From positions 15,199,644 to 15,263,643 of the forward strand of contig NC_092034.1 of assembly GCF_042242105.1 (NCBI RefSeq): DNA of 64,000 nucleotides. Direction: 5' to 3'. A program made the translations under genes and the position numbers. Below, piece by piece: positions 1-10,797 of the stretch (its first letter is position 1; each line of letters opens with the position of its first letter). A model generated the notes under the pieces. That model saw only the letters and a list, made by a program, of their open reading frames with translations. It did no database searches and was not told the DNA's origin. The stretch is from Pempheris klunzingeri (taxonomy: Eukaryota > Chordata > Actinopteri > Acropomatiformes > Pempheridae).

Positions 1-1527
1 AGGTACCAGTTTAGCTCGTGGGAGGAGCCCATGATGAGGCCTGCATGCATCGATTACATGCCAGCAGGACCCCTACTGGACATCACAGTCACAGCTGGGA
101 AGATAGAGGAGCTGCATCTGCCTCACGGGGTCTGTATAGGTGAGTGGGCAGCTGATCACAGAGTGAGATGCAGGCTGGGAGGGCAGGACAGGAGGGGTTT
201 CCCTCATCACTCAGTTTGTGCTCTGCAGATCAAAAGTCCGCCGTATCGGACATGTTCACAGTCCTGCACGTTGATACCTGCGGAGACGTCTTGGAGCTCG
301 CGTCTGAAGTTACGTCGTCCCACGTCAAGTTGCTCCAGCCGACTTTCTCACCGATCGGCGTCATGATTCGGAAGAAGCTGGGGATTCCTTTTTACTATGA
401 CGTGTTAATATACAAGACGAAGAAAGAGTTCCTCACGTTGGATGTTTACCTGGTGCCACACAATCCTGCTCTTCAACAGGTTTCCATTTCATTCACAATT
501 GCAAGATGGAACACAAAAAAATGTCTCTCTGTCTTTGATTTTTTTTTTGCGGATCTTTTATCCTGTACTCTTTTTTTTCCCTGCAGGAAGTGGAAACAAA
601 GCAGATGACTTTTGGATCAATAATAATCCCCAAACCAGGCCCAGACAAGTGCCTTCAAATGGGAGATCGTTTCTCACTCACCACAGACAAGGCAGAGGCG
701 AACATTCAGCCCAGAGTATGTTTCAACAGTTCAAACACTCGCTATTAGAACTGTTCTTTTCTTTCATATAAACCCTGTTTCTAATGTTTTCAGACACGAG
801 AGCTCAGGTATGATGGCAGAAATGTCTTTGAGGTGTTCTTCAGAGACGCAGACGGCGACTTCACCATCAGGCTCGAAAGTGAGAAAGACACAATCTGGAC
901 CTGTACTATTCATAAAGGTCAGTGGTTTTTCAACAACTTTAAACTCATCGATCTGCAGCCCAATGAACCACCTTTGTCCTGCTTAGCTGAACATGCACAT
1001 CTGTGTGTTGTGAATCCAGTGGTGGGAAAAAAAAGACACTGACTCGGCACAGTTTCCACTTACTATAGTGTGTTTTATTGCAGGAGACTACCAAAATCAA
1101 AGCACCGATCAGACACAAGGTAAAAACACATAACAGGAACAAGTGTCAGATGACTTCATACATGTCAGCTTGCAGTATTCACCGTTCTTCCTGTTTACCC
1201 TCCACGGCAGCCTCGGGTGAGCATTTCGTGGATCTCCATCGGACGGCTCTGATAAACAGAGTGAAAGACACGGGACCCGTCCTGGATCGGCTCGTGGATA
1301 AGGGGCTGGTCTCAGACGAGAACTACAACGCGACGAGAGCTTTAAAAACCACACAAGACCAGATGAGGGACATCCACAGGTTTGTGACTGCAGCAGGCAC
1401 AACAGGCAAAGACGTCTTCTACGAAATCCTCAAAAGCACGAAGGCTACGAGGGCTCTTGTTGCCGAGCTCGAGAGAACAAACGTAAAAACAAGAGCTGTA
1501 GCTTTGGGCAGCCGGTCGCTGAGATGA
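1..1527 (+). CDS. NLRP1/CARD8-like protein, C-terminal FIIND (ZU5-UPA) and CARD, 5' partial
   Basis: Six exons splice in phase: <1-139, 229-479, 587-715, 794-917, 1084-1119 and 1211-1527 (stop TGA 1525-1527). The first exon gives the end of a ZU5 subdomain (YMPAGPLLDITVTAG). The second holds the FIIND cleavage region: His at 267-269 and a Phe-Ser pair at 345-350 (QPTFSPIGV), 27 residues apart. As I recall, human NLRP1 has the same spacing between its catalytic His and its cleavage Ser. The next exons form the UPA subdomain. The last exon encodes a CARD of about 90 residues (starting GEHFVDLHRTALI). In this family FIIND self-cleaves, and the freed UPA-CARD fragment nucleates an inflammasome through ASC or caspase-1. 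Any NACHT/LRR part would lie left of the window, so NLRP1-like and short FIIND-CARD forms cannot be told apart. Family assignment is confident; orthology is not. Confidence 0.88.
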
Positions 1528-4500
1528 CAAGAACCAAAGCATGTGTGACATTTAAAGGGAACGTGGGAGAATACAATTAATGTAGTTTTTCTACTCAAGT
1601 TTTCATCTGACCTTTGCTATTTCTACTGCTTTTACTTTTTTTTTCATGGGTCGTCTATAAGTGTTGGAGGTGAAGAAGACGATGCTGGACAAAATGTGAT
1701 CCATTTAATGTTTATATACACTGGTCAGACAGCAAGGAGTCATTCATGTATACCATCATATATATATATATGTATAAAGAGGACTGGTGGGGATCATTTG
1801 CATAACCTGATTGCACATCGGACACCTCAGAGCGACTTCATCAGGGAAGCTGAGAGTGTGGAGGCCCTGGGAGGCGAGTGAGGGGAAGTAGATGTGGGGA
1901 TCCATTTTCCAGGTCTTGACTTCTCACCTGGAAACAAGGGAATGTTTTTTTTCAGGCTAAAATGTTTGTTGCAATACTCATTTCAACCACAAGAGGGCGC
2001 ATCTATCTCAGGGGAGTTTTAATTTTGCCATGCAGTCTAAACATGGCCCAAAACAAAAAAAATGTTGCACTCTTGTGGCAAATTTAAACATTACATCAAC
2101 CAACATTTAAAAAATGAAAACTGATTAAAATTATTGGTTTAAAGATTTAAAATGAATTCAGCAGAACGACCTCTAGAATGAAATAAGTGTTTGGTAGTTT
2201 GGCATTTGAGTATTTGAGGAGCTTGATTCTCCATTTAGACACTTTTGGTTTCAGAAACATCAGAATATTTCTCTAAGACTGAATAAAATCAAATATTATA
2301 AATACTCCTCTCAAACACCTTTTTATCAAGAAAAAGAAATCCATATCTAAAGGGTGTGAGGAGATGAGATTGGTACTAAGAGTACAGTAATATATTTTTT
2401 CCTATGTAAAGAAGGTTGAAATCAGTCATATTCAACAAAAATGATTGTGAGGGAAATCTCCGTTTTTATTTACAAATGATATTTGAGTTGTGAATTAGAG
2501 GCATTTAAGAATGTGGATGCATGTTCACAAATCACGTTACACATTTAACTGATGGATCACAGGTACAAACCACTTTGTTTGGGCATTTATTCATTGTGCA
2601 TTCTGTTCTATGAGTTACACAACATGACGCCCCCCCCCATTAAGTAATATGAACTGTACATCAACAACTTCAACAAAATATTAAAAAAAGGTATTATGAA
2701 TAATAAAATGATGATCAATAAAGTTTGGGATGGTTGTTATTACATTCAAATGTAGTAAATGTTTAATAAGGTATCTGAGCATCAACATTTTGATGTCCCA
2801 GGTGGCATTTCATGTACTGTAGTTAAACTGTGGGGATAATTCTTATCACAGGAGGCAAATTCTTTGTATTTGACCGCAAAAGATTTGGCTCATAGGATGT
2901 TTTGATAGCTATAAGAAGATCCTTTTATCATCAAGCAGTTCTGTAAAACATTAGAGCCCGTTCTATCCAGTTGTCTTGCTGCATGCTGTTATTGCTGCCA
3001 GCATTGTTCCAGATAACATCCTTACAAACCGCTGTGAACATAACACACTTTCCAGGACAATAAAGCCTGATAGAACTTTGACAGTTCATCAGAAACTTTA
3101 AACCACCTCTTTTAAAAAAAACAAAAGTATTGTGTGGTATGAAATTCTACACTGGTTGAAGGAGTTTCTAACATTTTTAAGCTGCTTTATTTTAAAGGTG
3201 CGATAACCTGCTGTCCTAACCATGTGAAGTTTGACTGCATTAGATCTAGATTTTATTCTCTCCTTTAGCACATAGATTTCTGCAGGCAGATAAAGAGTAA
3301 ATGTCTGACCCTTCTTATGAGACTGTTTCCTGCTGCTTTACCGTGTGTCACATTTCCACTGACCTGTTCACAGACCTCCACTGAAGGTTTACCAGCCCTG
3401 ATGAGTTGGATGAACGTCATGATCTCTCCCACATGACTGCCTGCGGTACCACGCTTGGGCCCGATGGCGGATGTTACCATCAGAGGTAATACAAGGCATG
3501 CGAGACGATCCACTTCTCTTAAAAATGAAAATGAACTGATGGTAAGCAGTGAAGTTCAGTATTAACACCAAGCACAAATACATTGTGTAAAAACATAGAT
3601 ACTCAGTTACAAAATGCTTCAACTTCAGCACGACAAGACGGCTCGCAGCGGCTGACTTCCACAGAGCACAGGAAAGCACTAGGAGGGAGGGTGTTGACCC
3701 TCATCTGGCAGTGACTCACTCAAAAGACATGAGAACAACTTCCTCCGACCATTTGCAAAACCTTATTTTTAACCTTAATTAACTTTTCCAGTGAAGGATG
3801 CAGGAAAAGGTCATAAAAGAACTTGCTGTAGTCAAATGAGCTCATTTGTAGCATTGCAAAGTTCTTCCACATACGAACACTGATATGAAAAAAATGTAAT
3901 GTTACATTATCACATGCAAAAATAATTAGAGCAAAATATATACACTAAGATTAAAATGGGAGTTGATGGGCTGCCATAGATTTGAATATGCTTTGTAACC
4001 CACAATAACTCAGATGGCCTCTGCCATCATAATGAGCTTATACAGGTGATGCGAGTCCAATAGTTAGTATTTTGTAATTTGGAGGTTGTAATGCACACAG
4101 GCGTTGTCATATGAACACAATGGGACAGAACGGGCCTCCATTGACTTTGATGCATTATATAATTCATAATGACTGTGGCTACTGTACATGTAATCATAGG
4201 GATCTTAAGTACAGGTCGCCAGTGTGAAGCACTGAGTATTTAAATAGTATGTAAATGGAGTTCAGGTTAAAATTATAAAGGGAGATAATGTACCGCTGTG
4301 CATTTTAATGTATGGGTGTAACTCATAACAACTCAAACAGCTCATACAAGCGTAATAGCACTTATGGCCGTGAGACTAATGGTTCAGAGGTTCGTGGCTG
4401 AAGGGTCTTCCTGTTTTCTCTCTCTCATCACACTCACAGTCCAAAGCAGAGCACAAGGCCACTTCCGTTTAGTAGATCTTACAGGAAACGCCACACAAGT

Positions 4501-5700
4501 CAGGCTGACTGTACCTTCTAAACGGCAGTTTCTGAAAAGTAGTGCCGCAAACACAATATAGACAAATTATCCCATTACAGAGTTAATACGGTGAATGTTG
4601 CAGCAAAAAGGTGCCTCACAGCGGATACAGAGCAACATTTGTTCACAACATTGATTTGGAGGCGTATTCCTTGGATCCTTGCAGATGTTAAGTCTAATAT
4701 TCACTCTTCTTCCAGCCCTGTTTTGGTCTCCACCTCCTCCAGAGGGAAATCTGTGTGTCACATACACGTCGCTAAACTACTGCAGGGTAAAGCAATAAAT
4801 CCTCCATTTTTCTTTTTTTGTTGCTGAAGCTATGTTAGAGAGTTGGAGATTCAACTATATGGTGATTTTGAAGGATGTGGTTGGTGGAGCTGTTGAACTG
4901 AGCAGAGAGCCTGCCTCACTGGTATGACCCTACAGTCTAATCTACACCTCTCTAACACATGACAACCTTCAGGGTGGATTCATTGCACGGCTGTGTCTCC
5001 GTAATGAGCCAGTGCAGGTTATAATAACGTCCCGTATGTATGGTTGAATACTGTAGCATGAAGTGTATTGATGTTCACTAGTTAACTGCTGAATTTGTCT
5101 GTCTTAGCCAAGCCCCCAGGAAGAGAGCCGGGCTTTGAAGCCAATTCGACATCGTTGCCAAACTGCGTAATTACAACAACGGTGTCCATCACGTGTTGAG
5201 ATTTGGTTCCCAAAAAGACGTTTTCCATAGACATTGTTTATGAAAAAGATGTCTGTAAAGCATTTTATCCCCGCTCACGTTAGGGAAGGGAGGGCTAAAG
5301 CCTAAGTCTGTGAGGCCCAAAGAGCCAAAAGACTCAAGTTTGTGGCTGTAAAACCAAAACAAGGTGCTTAAAGATGCTAAAATGCTCAGTTGCCAGAAAA
5401 CCTGTCATTCCTATGACATGATATTTATGTACAGTAGCTTTGAGAGCTTCACTACAATTCTGTTGCCGATATGAACCGTGCATGGGTTTTTTTTAATTCA
5501 TGATATCAACAGCAGAGATCTACAAGTAGGGTTTAGTTTTTGGACATCCAGTATTTCAGTGCAGCATGACAAATACAAGGAAATGATGTCAGCCAGACAA
5601 GAAGAGCCGAAATCCTCCGACCTCACAGAGAGAGAGACACTGTGGACATTTATCAGATAGAAGCTATAGCTGCCTTCAGGTCGTCTGGAGGGGGGAGGGG
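1528..5700. other. No supported gene; AT-rich spacer
   Basis: This stretch holds the 3' UTR of the FIIND-CARD gene and intergenic DNA. AATAAA motifs occur at 2282, 2702, 2717 and 3059, but none can be assigned. The parts around 3,960-4,150 and 5,100-5,300 read like worn interspersed repeat, though I cannot name a family. A possible minus-strand exon-like frame at 3364-3520 is reported under findings. Confidence 0.5.
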
Positions 5701-5734
5701 GGTGAGAGATCTGAGTAGCACTCAGTGTGAACAG

Positions 5735-5787
5735 ATGAAGCTTCTACTGAGCAGTCTATTACTCGCCTCTCTGTGTGCCAGCTTGGA
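5735..5787 (+). pseudogene. Orphan leader exon of the Ig-receptor family
   Basis: The exon reads MKLLLSSLLLASLCASLE and is followed by a GTAAGT donor. It is clearly homologous to the leader exons at 6680 and 9865 (MKLLLSSVLLASLCSPSSW). The functional leaders are 58 nt and end in phase 1, but this one is 53 nt and ends in phase 2. Splicing it to the next V exon at 7012 would therefore shift frame and soon reach a stop. No V exon of its own lies before the next leader. I read it as the remains of a third or ancestral copy. Use as an alternative non-coding first exon for the downstream gene cannot be excluded. Confidence 0.7.
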
Positions 5788-6673
5788 GTAAGTAAAAAAA
5801 ACACTCAAGGTCTCCATATTCAGTATTTGACAGTATTCTATAGGTTGTTATTCAAGAGTGATTGAGATAAATGTTTCTGTGGATTTAAAAGGCATCAATC
5901 AAGTCATATTAGTATGAATATGAGTATTAAGTAATATTAATAAAAAAGTATTCATAATAAATTAATCTTCAGGTGTAACAACATGCTGCACACAGTTTTT
6001 ATGAATACAAAAGTAGTGTAGTTTGAGCAAAAGTATGTCACACGTTTGACTTCCTGTATCGAAGTCACTGCGTGGAGTCGGCAGGCAGCACGTACGAGAC
6101 TTATATTAATGTATTAATTTAAAAGTGATTACAAACACGAGCAGCAAGAATTATAAATAATGTGGATTCAAGTGAACGTAATGGACTATTTGTTAAATAT
6201 AATAAAACTGAAAGATTTAGATTGACTTAAGAAAAACGTGTTGGTTATGTATAGACCTAAAAAAATGATTTAAGGAAATGTTCATTTTATATTTGAAATA
6301 TAATTCCTAATTTATTTTTTCCCACTGATTTGATAGAGTTTATATTTTGACTGAAAATATGTGTTTAAGTGGCTGAAGAAAATCAATAAAGAAAAATAAA
6401 TGAATCATTGAAATTGATTGACGCAACGTTAAACAGCCAAAAAAAGAAACAATACAAAGGTCAAAACTATGAAAACATTTTTCACATTAATGCTGATGGT
6501 GGCACAGAGGTGATGCTGCGCTCCTCTGCTGATCGAGCCACTTTATGTAGCGCAGGATCCAAAAGCTTTCAGATGCAAATACGGGTGCACGGGGGCCAAG
6601 CAGTATGACTGATAACGACCACATCATGTCCCTGCCTCTGTCCGCTCACAGGTGGTCACCACACACGCCTGCT

Positions 6674-7550
6674 GTGAAGATGAAGCTTCTGCTGAGCAGT
6701 GTGCTGCTGGCCTCTCTCTGTTCGCCCTCATCTTGGAGTAAGTACAAACACGACGGCTCAACCTTTCATATCAATCTTAAGATTATTTCTGTATTGCTGC
6801 TGTGGTATTAAACTTGACCTGGTTGTTGACTTGTGAAACTCGTATCAAACAGATTAATTCACTGTCTTAAACCACGTCTACACATCACGTATCCTTTTCT
6901 TTTGTTAAGTGCCAAAAAAACGTACAACTTCCTACATTTAGCTTCTGTTATTGGGCAACATGTCTGGTTTCATGATGAACTACCAGATCATGTATCACTG
7001 TCTCCTCACAGGTGTTTCATCATACAGGCTTGTTGTGACCCAGAGTCCTGACGTCTCTGTCACAGAGGGGGGGGCAGTAAACATCTCCTGCTGCTGGAAA
7101 GGGGAATATAAGAAAATGAGAGTTAAGTGGCTGAAGAATCAAACAGCGATTAAGAGGCAATCTCAAGGATCCATGGCACAGACGACATCTGACTGCTTTA
7201 ACTTGACCTTTATCAAGATCACATGGGAGGATTCAGGGAGATACACCTGCAGGGTCATACAGGAGATACCAGCTTTGTCTGTGGTTAATGGAAGTGGTAC
7301 AGTCATCACAGTTAGAGCCAGAGAGGACACAGAGGACGGAGCAGCAGGAGGTATGTGACAAATCATGCTTGTTCTCTTGACAGTGCCACGTTAAGGGTTT
7401 GCCAATGGGGGGGTTTGATAATGATGTGTATTCAGAATGTGTCTGTTCGGATCAGAAAAGGCTTGTTTTATATATCAACTACTCATGCAAGATTTGTAAC
7501 TTTTAATTAAGTGGAACTTCTTTTGACAATTCCACTTTATGTAAAACAAA
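6674..7550 (+). repeat. Segmental duplicate of 9859-10797 (leader, intron 1, V exon, start of intron 2)
   Basis: The two blocks align nearly base for base across exon 1, intron 1, exon 2 and the first part of intron 2. Copy A lacks about 41 nt and 12 nt present in intron 1 of copy B. Similarity begins at TGTGAAGATGAAG just before the leader ATG and fades after ATGTAAAACAAAC. The V exons differ at 15 of 339 positions by hand count. Confidence 0.85.
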
Positions 7551-8150
7551 CGTTGAGATACCATTTTTGTCTGGTTTGTGTGGTTAAAGGAAGTGGCACA
7601 GTCATTACAGAGGGCGGAGCAGATCCCACCGTGACTGGCGGTAGGTGACAATCACAATCACCAGAGGTCTAACATGTACACTATTATGTTTATTAGGAAT
7701 GAGATCAGTCCTTTTAAAACATACAGTCGTTATATGGCCTCAGGCAGTGGTGCTTCTCTGTTTCAGCCCTCTGTAGTTAAACAGCCAAGTGTCTGCCTGG
7801 TCTAAGCTGCTGTTTCTGGGGGTGAATTCCAGATTCCCAAAAGGATGAAGTGTTGATCTTCGTCATGAGGTGCCTGCCCCTGCTTGCCCTCATCATAGTT
7901 TTCCTCTGCCTCAACAAGTTAGGGACCAGAGCTCAGCAACGGACACCAGGTACAGTATAACTCTCCCTTAATGACAGGCGGCCTACGTCAGCCATCAGCA
8001 GCACTTATGTCACAGCACATCACGACTCTTATCGAGCAGCGCACTCATGTTTCAGCTGCTCCTGCAAATGAGCCTCCAGCCCAAAGAGCAGAAGAAGGCC
8101 GAGAAGAAGAGGAGGAGGAGAGAGAAGAGAGAGGAAGAGAAGCTGAGTGA
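6680..8150 (+). CDS. Single V-type Ig-domain membrane receptor, copy A (charged membrane helix)
   Basis: Five exons join in phase 1: 6680-6737, 7012-7350, 7611-7640, 7833-7949 and 8056-8150, giving 212 residues. Exon 1 is a signal peptide. Exon 2 is a V-set domain with the core Cys (NISCC), Trp (VKWLKNQ) and DSGRYTC motifs, four N-glycosylation sequons (NIS, NQT, NLT, NGS) and a J-like GSGTVITV end. Exon 3 is a 10-residue stalk microexon. Exon 4 is a membrane helix (VLIFVMRCLPLLALIIVFLC) with an arginine at 7868-7870. Exon 5 is a short tail rich in Glu and Arg, without tyrosine. A basic residue in the helix together with a tail lacking motifs is typical of receptors that signal through an ITAM adaptor; applying that here is inference. 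The V domain recalls NKp30- or NITR-type receptors, but I cannot name an ortholog. Confidence 0.8.
7551..7653 (+). repeat. Partial second copy of the V-exon 3' end containing a microexon
   Basis: The sequence from GAGATACCA through GGAAGTGGCACAGTCATTACAG and on to the GTAGGTGACAA donor matches the end of the V exon (7264-7361) with small changes and deletions. In this second copy the stretch that codes for the GTVIT residues in the V exon serves as a polypyrimidine-poor TCATTACAG acceptor. It opens a 30-nt exon (7611-7640) of matching phase (1 in, 1 out). Confidence 0.65.
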
Positions 8151-8989
8151 AAATAAGAAAGGAGATGAAGAAAACCACGGGGTGATGTAATATGATTAGG
8201 AAGGATACGTTTCCCAATAACCAGCAAACTGCCGTATCTCACATTCTCTTCTGTTTAAAGCTCAGTCGGTATTTATCTGCCAAAAATATCTGTGGAAGAT
8301 TTAAAAAAAAAGATGGTGTCTTGTACGCACCCTGTTGTTTTGTGTGAGGTGGGGGCCTCATCTCTGTGGAGACGAGTTCAAGTGAAGAGGGGGAAATAAT
8401 GTTAACAACTCAGAAACATCTAAAACATAAGGGGCACCAACTAGACAGAGCTTTTATTAAGTGGGCCGCACGTCAAAAAGGATGTGAACCACAGGTTGGT
8501 CTTTAACAATGTGTTGTATGTTAGCGGTGTATCGTGTGTTTCAGTTAAGTAAAATCTTAATCTGAAAAGGGAAGAAGCCCGGAAAGGGTCACAGAGGAAA
8601 ATATTTCCAATGGTACAAAAAATAAAATCAAAAAATACACATTTGTTTGTCTTTCATTAAAAAAAAAATTCCTGCTGGGTTCTGTGGAGCAGAGAGTGAG
8701 GAGTGAAAAGTACTGAAATGTAGTAGAATGATGAACCAAAAATCAAAAATCCACTAAGACACCTTCCCAGCCAGGTGTACCAGGATCATCAGGCACAGTA
8801 CTGAGCCGTTTAGAATGCTATTAAGAAATAATAGTAAAAGAAAACTGTCAATTAATGAATATTGACCCAAAATATATGTAATGTGGATACAGTACGGAAC
8901 ATATTAGAACATAAAAGGTGTTTTCTTTAAATATTCACTTGTGCTTTTCTCATTTAAGAGCCGTAGCTGGTGGTAGGAGATGTTTGTTT

Positions 8990-9045
<56 letters not shown>

Positions 9046-9858
9046 ATTGTCATTGTCATTGTCATTGTCATTGTCAGGCTCTTTGGGTGGATGAATTAAT
9101 CCAGGTCCTGCGGTGTCACACATACACCACCCTGCTGCCACAAGCACTTCCTGGAGCTACCAGAGTGTATGAATTCGCAGCAGAAAATAGTCCCCTGCAA
9201 ATGTCCTATTTCCTCCATTACAGCCCAAAGTTTAGACTTTACCTAGTGGTAATACTAGCAGCTAGAAAGGGCACAATATACGCCATTTGTAACCTCCCAC
9301 AACCTTTTGTTTGCTCCACACTAAAACTGTCAGAATAATGGGAATTACAGAATAATCACATAAAACCCTGCACAGGGGGCTTTGATTCACGTACTAATGT
9401 ATTGCTACAGGTTACACATCCTGCAATGCTGGTAATTATACTGGTAATTAACTTACTACAAAGAAACTAAGATACATCAGGGAGAAATAGAAATAGAGAC
9501 ACAGCTCTGGGCTGGCACAATCTTGCGTCCATCATCTTAATTCCTTAATGGAAATGCTGATGATGTCTCGCTGCTTCTCACCTCGGCGTCCTGTTTTGTT
9601 CGTTAAAGACTGTGAGATCACCGAAGGGTTAGACACTTGTGAATGTCATCAGTATAGTTATAGCTGCCTTCTGTCAGATTGAGGAAGGAGCAGAGGCTGT
9701 GGTTTTCACACTTCTCTGCAGAAAATGCAGAGGAACTGATGAAAAAGAGTGTGATGCCCAGTTTGTTTTCTCTGTGTGTGTGTGTGTGTGTGTGCATGCG
9801 CATGTATGAGTACATGGTGGGAAGGACTTAGAGTGTCAGTAGTCAGTGATGAATCAGT
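8151..9858. other. Intergenic spacer between the two Ig receptor genes
   Basis: No coding exon is supported here. The stretch contains the 3' UTR of copy A, whose polyadenylation signal is not obvious, plus the compound microsatellite at 8992-9075 and a short TG tract at 9773-9794. The GTG/CAC-rich frames across the microsatellite are not genes. Confidence 0.6.
8992..9075. repeat. Compound microsatellite (TG)n-(TCATTG)n
   Basis: About 53 bp of uninterrupted TG is followed directly by about five TCATTG hexamers. The hexamer probably arose from the edge of the TG tract by point change and expansion. Confidence 0.95.
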
Positions 9859-10797
9859 GTGAAGATGAAGCTTCTGCTGAGCAGTGTGCTGCTGGCCTCT
9901 CTCTGTTCGCCCTCATCTTGGAGTAAGTACAAACTCAACAGCTCAACCTTTCATATCAATCTTTTTATTTTCAACTGACAAATGTGTAAAGAGAAATGAG
10001 AAAAAAGATTATTTCTGTATTGCTGCTGTGGTATTAAACTTGACCTGGTTGTTGACTTGTGAAACTCGTATCAAACAGATTAATTCACTGTCTTAAACTA
10101 CGTCTACACATCACGTATCCTTTTCTTTTGTTAAGTGCCAAAAAAAACGTACAACTTACTACATTTAGCTTCTGATTGAGCTTCTGTTATTGGGCAACAT
10201 GTCTGGTTTCATGATGAACTACCAGATCATGTATCACTGTCTCCTCACAGGTCTTTCATCACAAAGGCTTGTTGTGACCCAGAGTCCTGACGTCTCTGTC
10301 ACAGAGGGGGGGGCAGTAAACATCTCCTGCTGCTGGACAGGGGAATATGAGAAAATGAGAGTTAAGTGGCTGAAGAATCAAACAGAGATTAAGAGTCACT
10401 CTCAAGAATCCATGGCACAGAAGACCTCTGACTGCTTTAACTTGACCTTTATCAAGATCACATGGGAAGATTCAGGGAGATACACCTGCAGGGTGACACA
10501 GGAGATACCAACTTTGTCTGTGGTTAATGGAAGTGGTACAGTCATCACAGTTAGAGCCAGAGAGGACACAGAGGACGGAGCAGCAGGAGGTATGTGACAA
10601 ATCATGCTTGTTCTCTTGACAGTGCCACGTTAAGGGTTCGCCAGTGGGGGGGTTTGATAATGATGTGTATTCAGAATGTGTCTGTTCGAATCAGAAAAGG
10701 CTTGTTTTATATATCAACTACTCATGCAAGATTTTTAAAAATCATTCTTTTTAATCTTGAAGTGGAACTAATTGAGAAAAGTACATTTTATGTAAAA
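9859..10797 (+). repeat. Segmental duplicate of 6674-7550
   Basis: This is the partner of the block at 6674-7550. It covers the leader exon, intron 1, V exon and the start of intron 2 of copy B. The intron-1 segments absent from copy A (about 41 nt near 9,965-10,006 and about 12 nt near 10,174) are present here. Confidence 0.85.

Noticed and set aside
9780-9810. TGCATGCGCATGTATG as an NRF1-type promoter element near copy B
   Set aside because: It sits at the edge of a TG microsatellite where alternating purine-pyrimidine words arise easily, and there is no CpG island.
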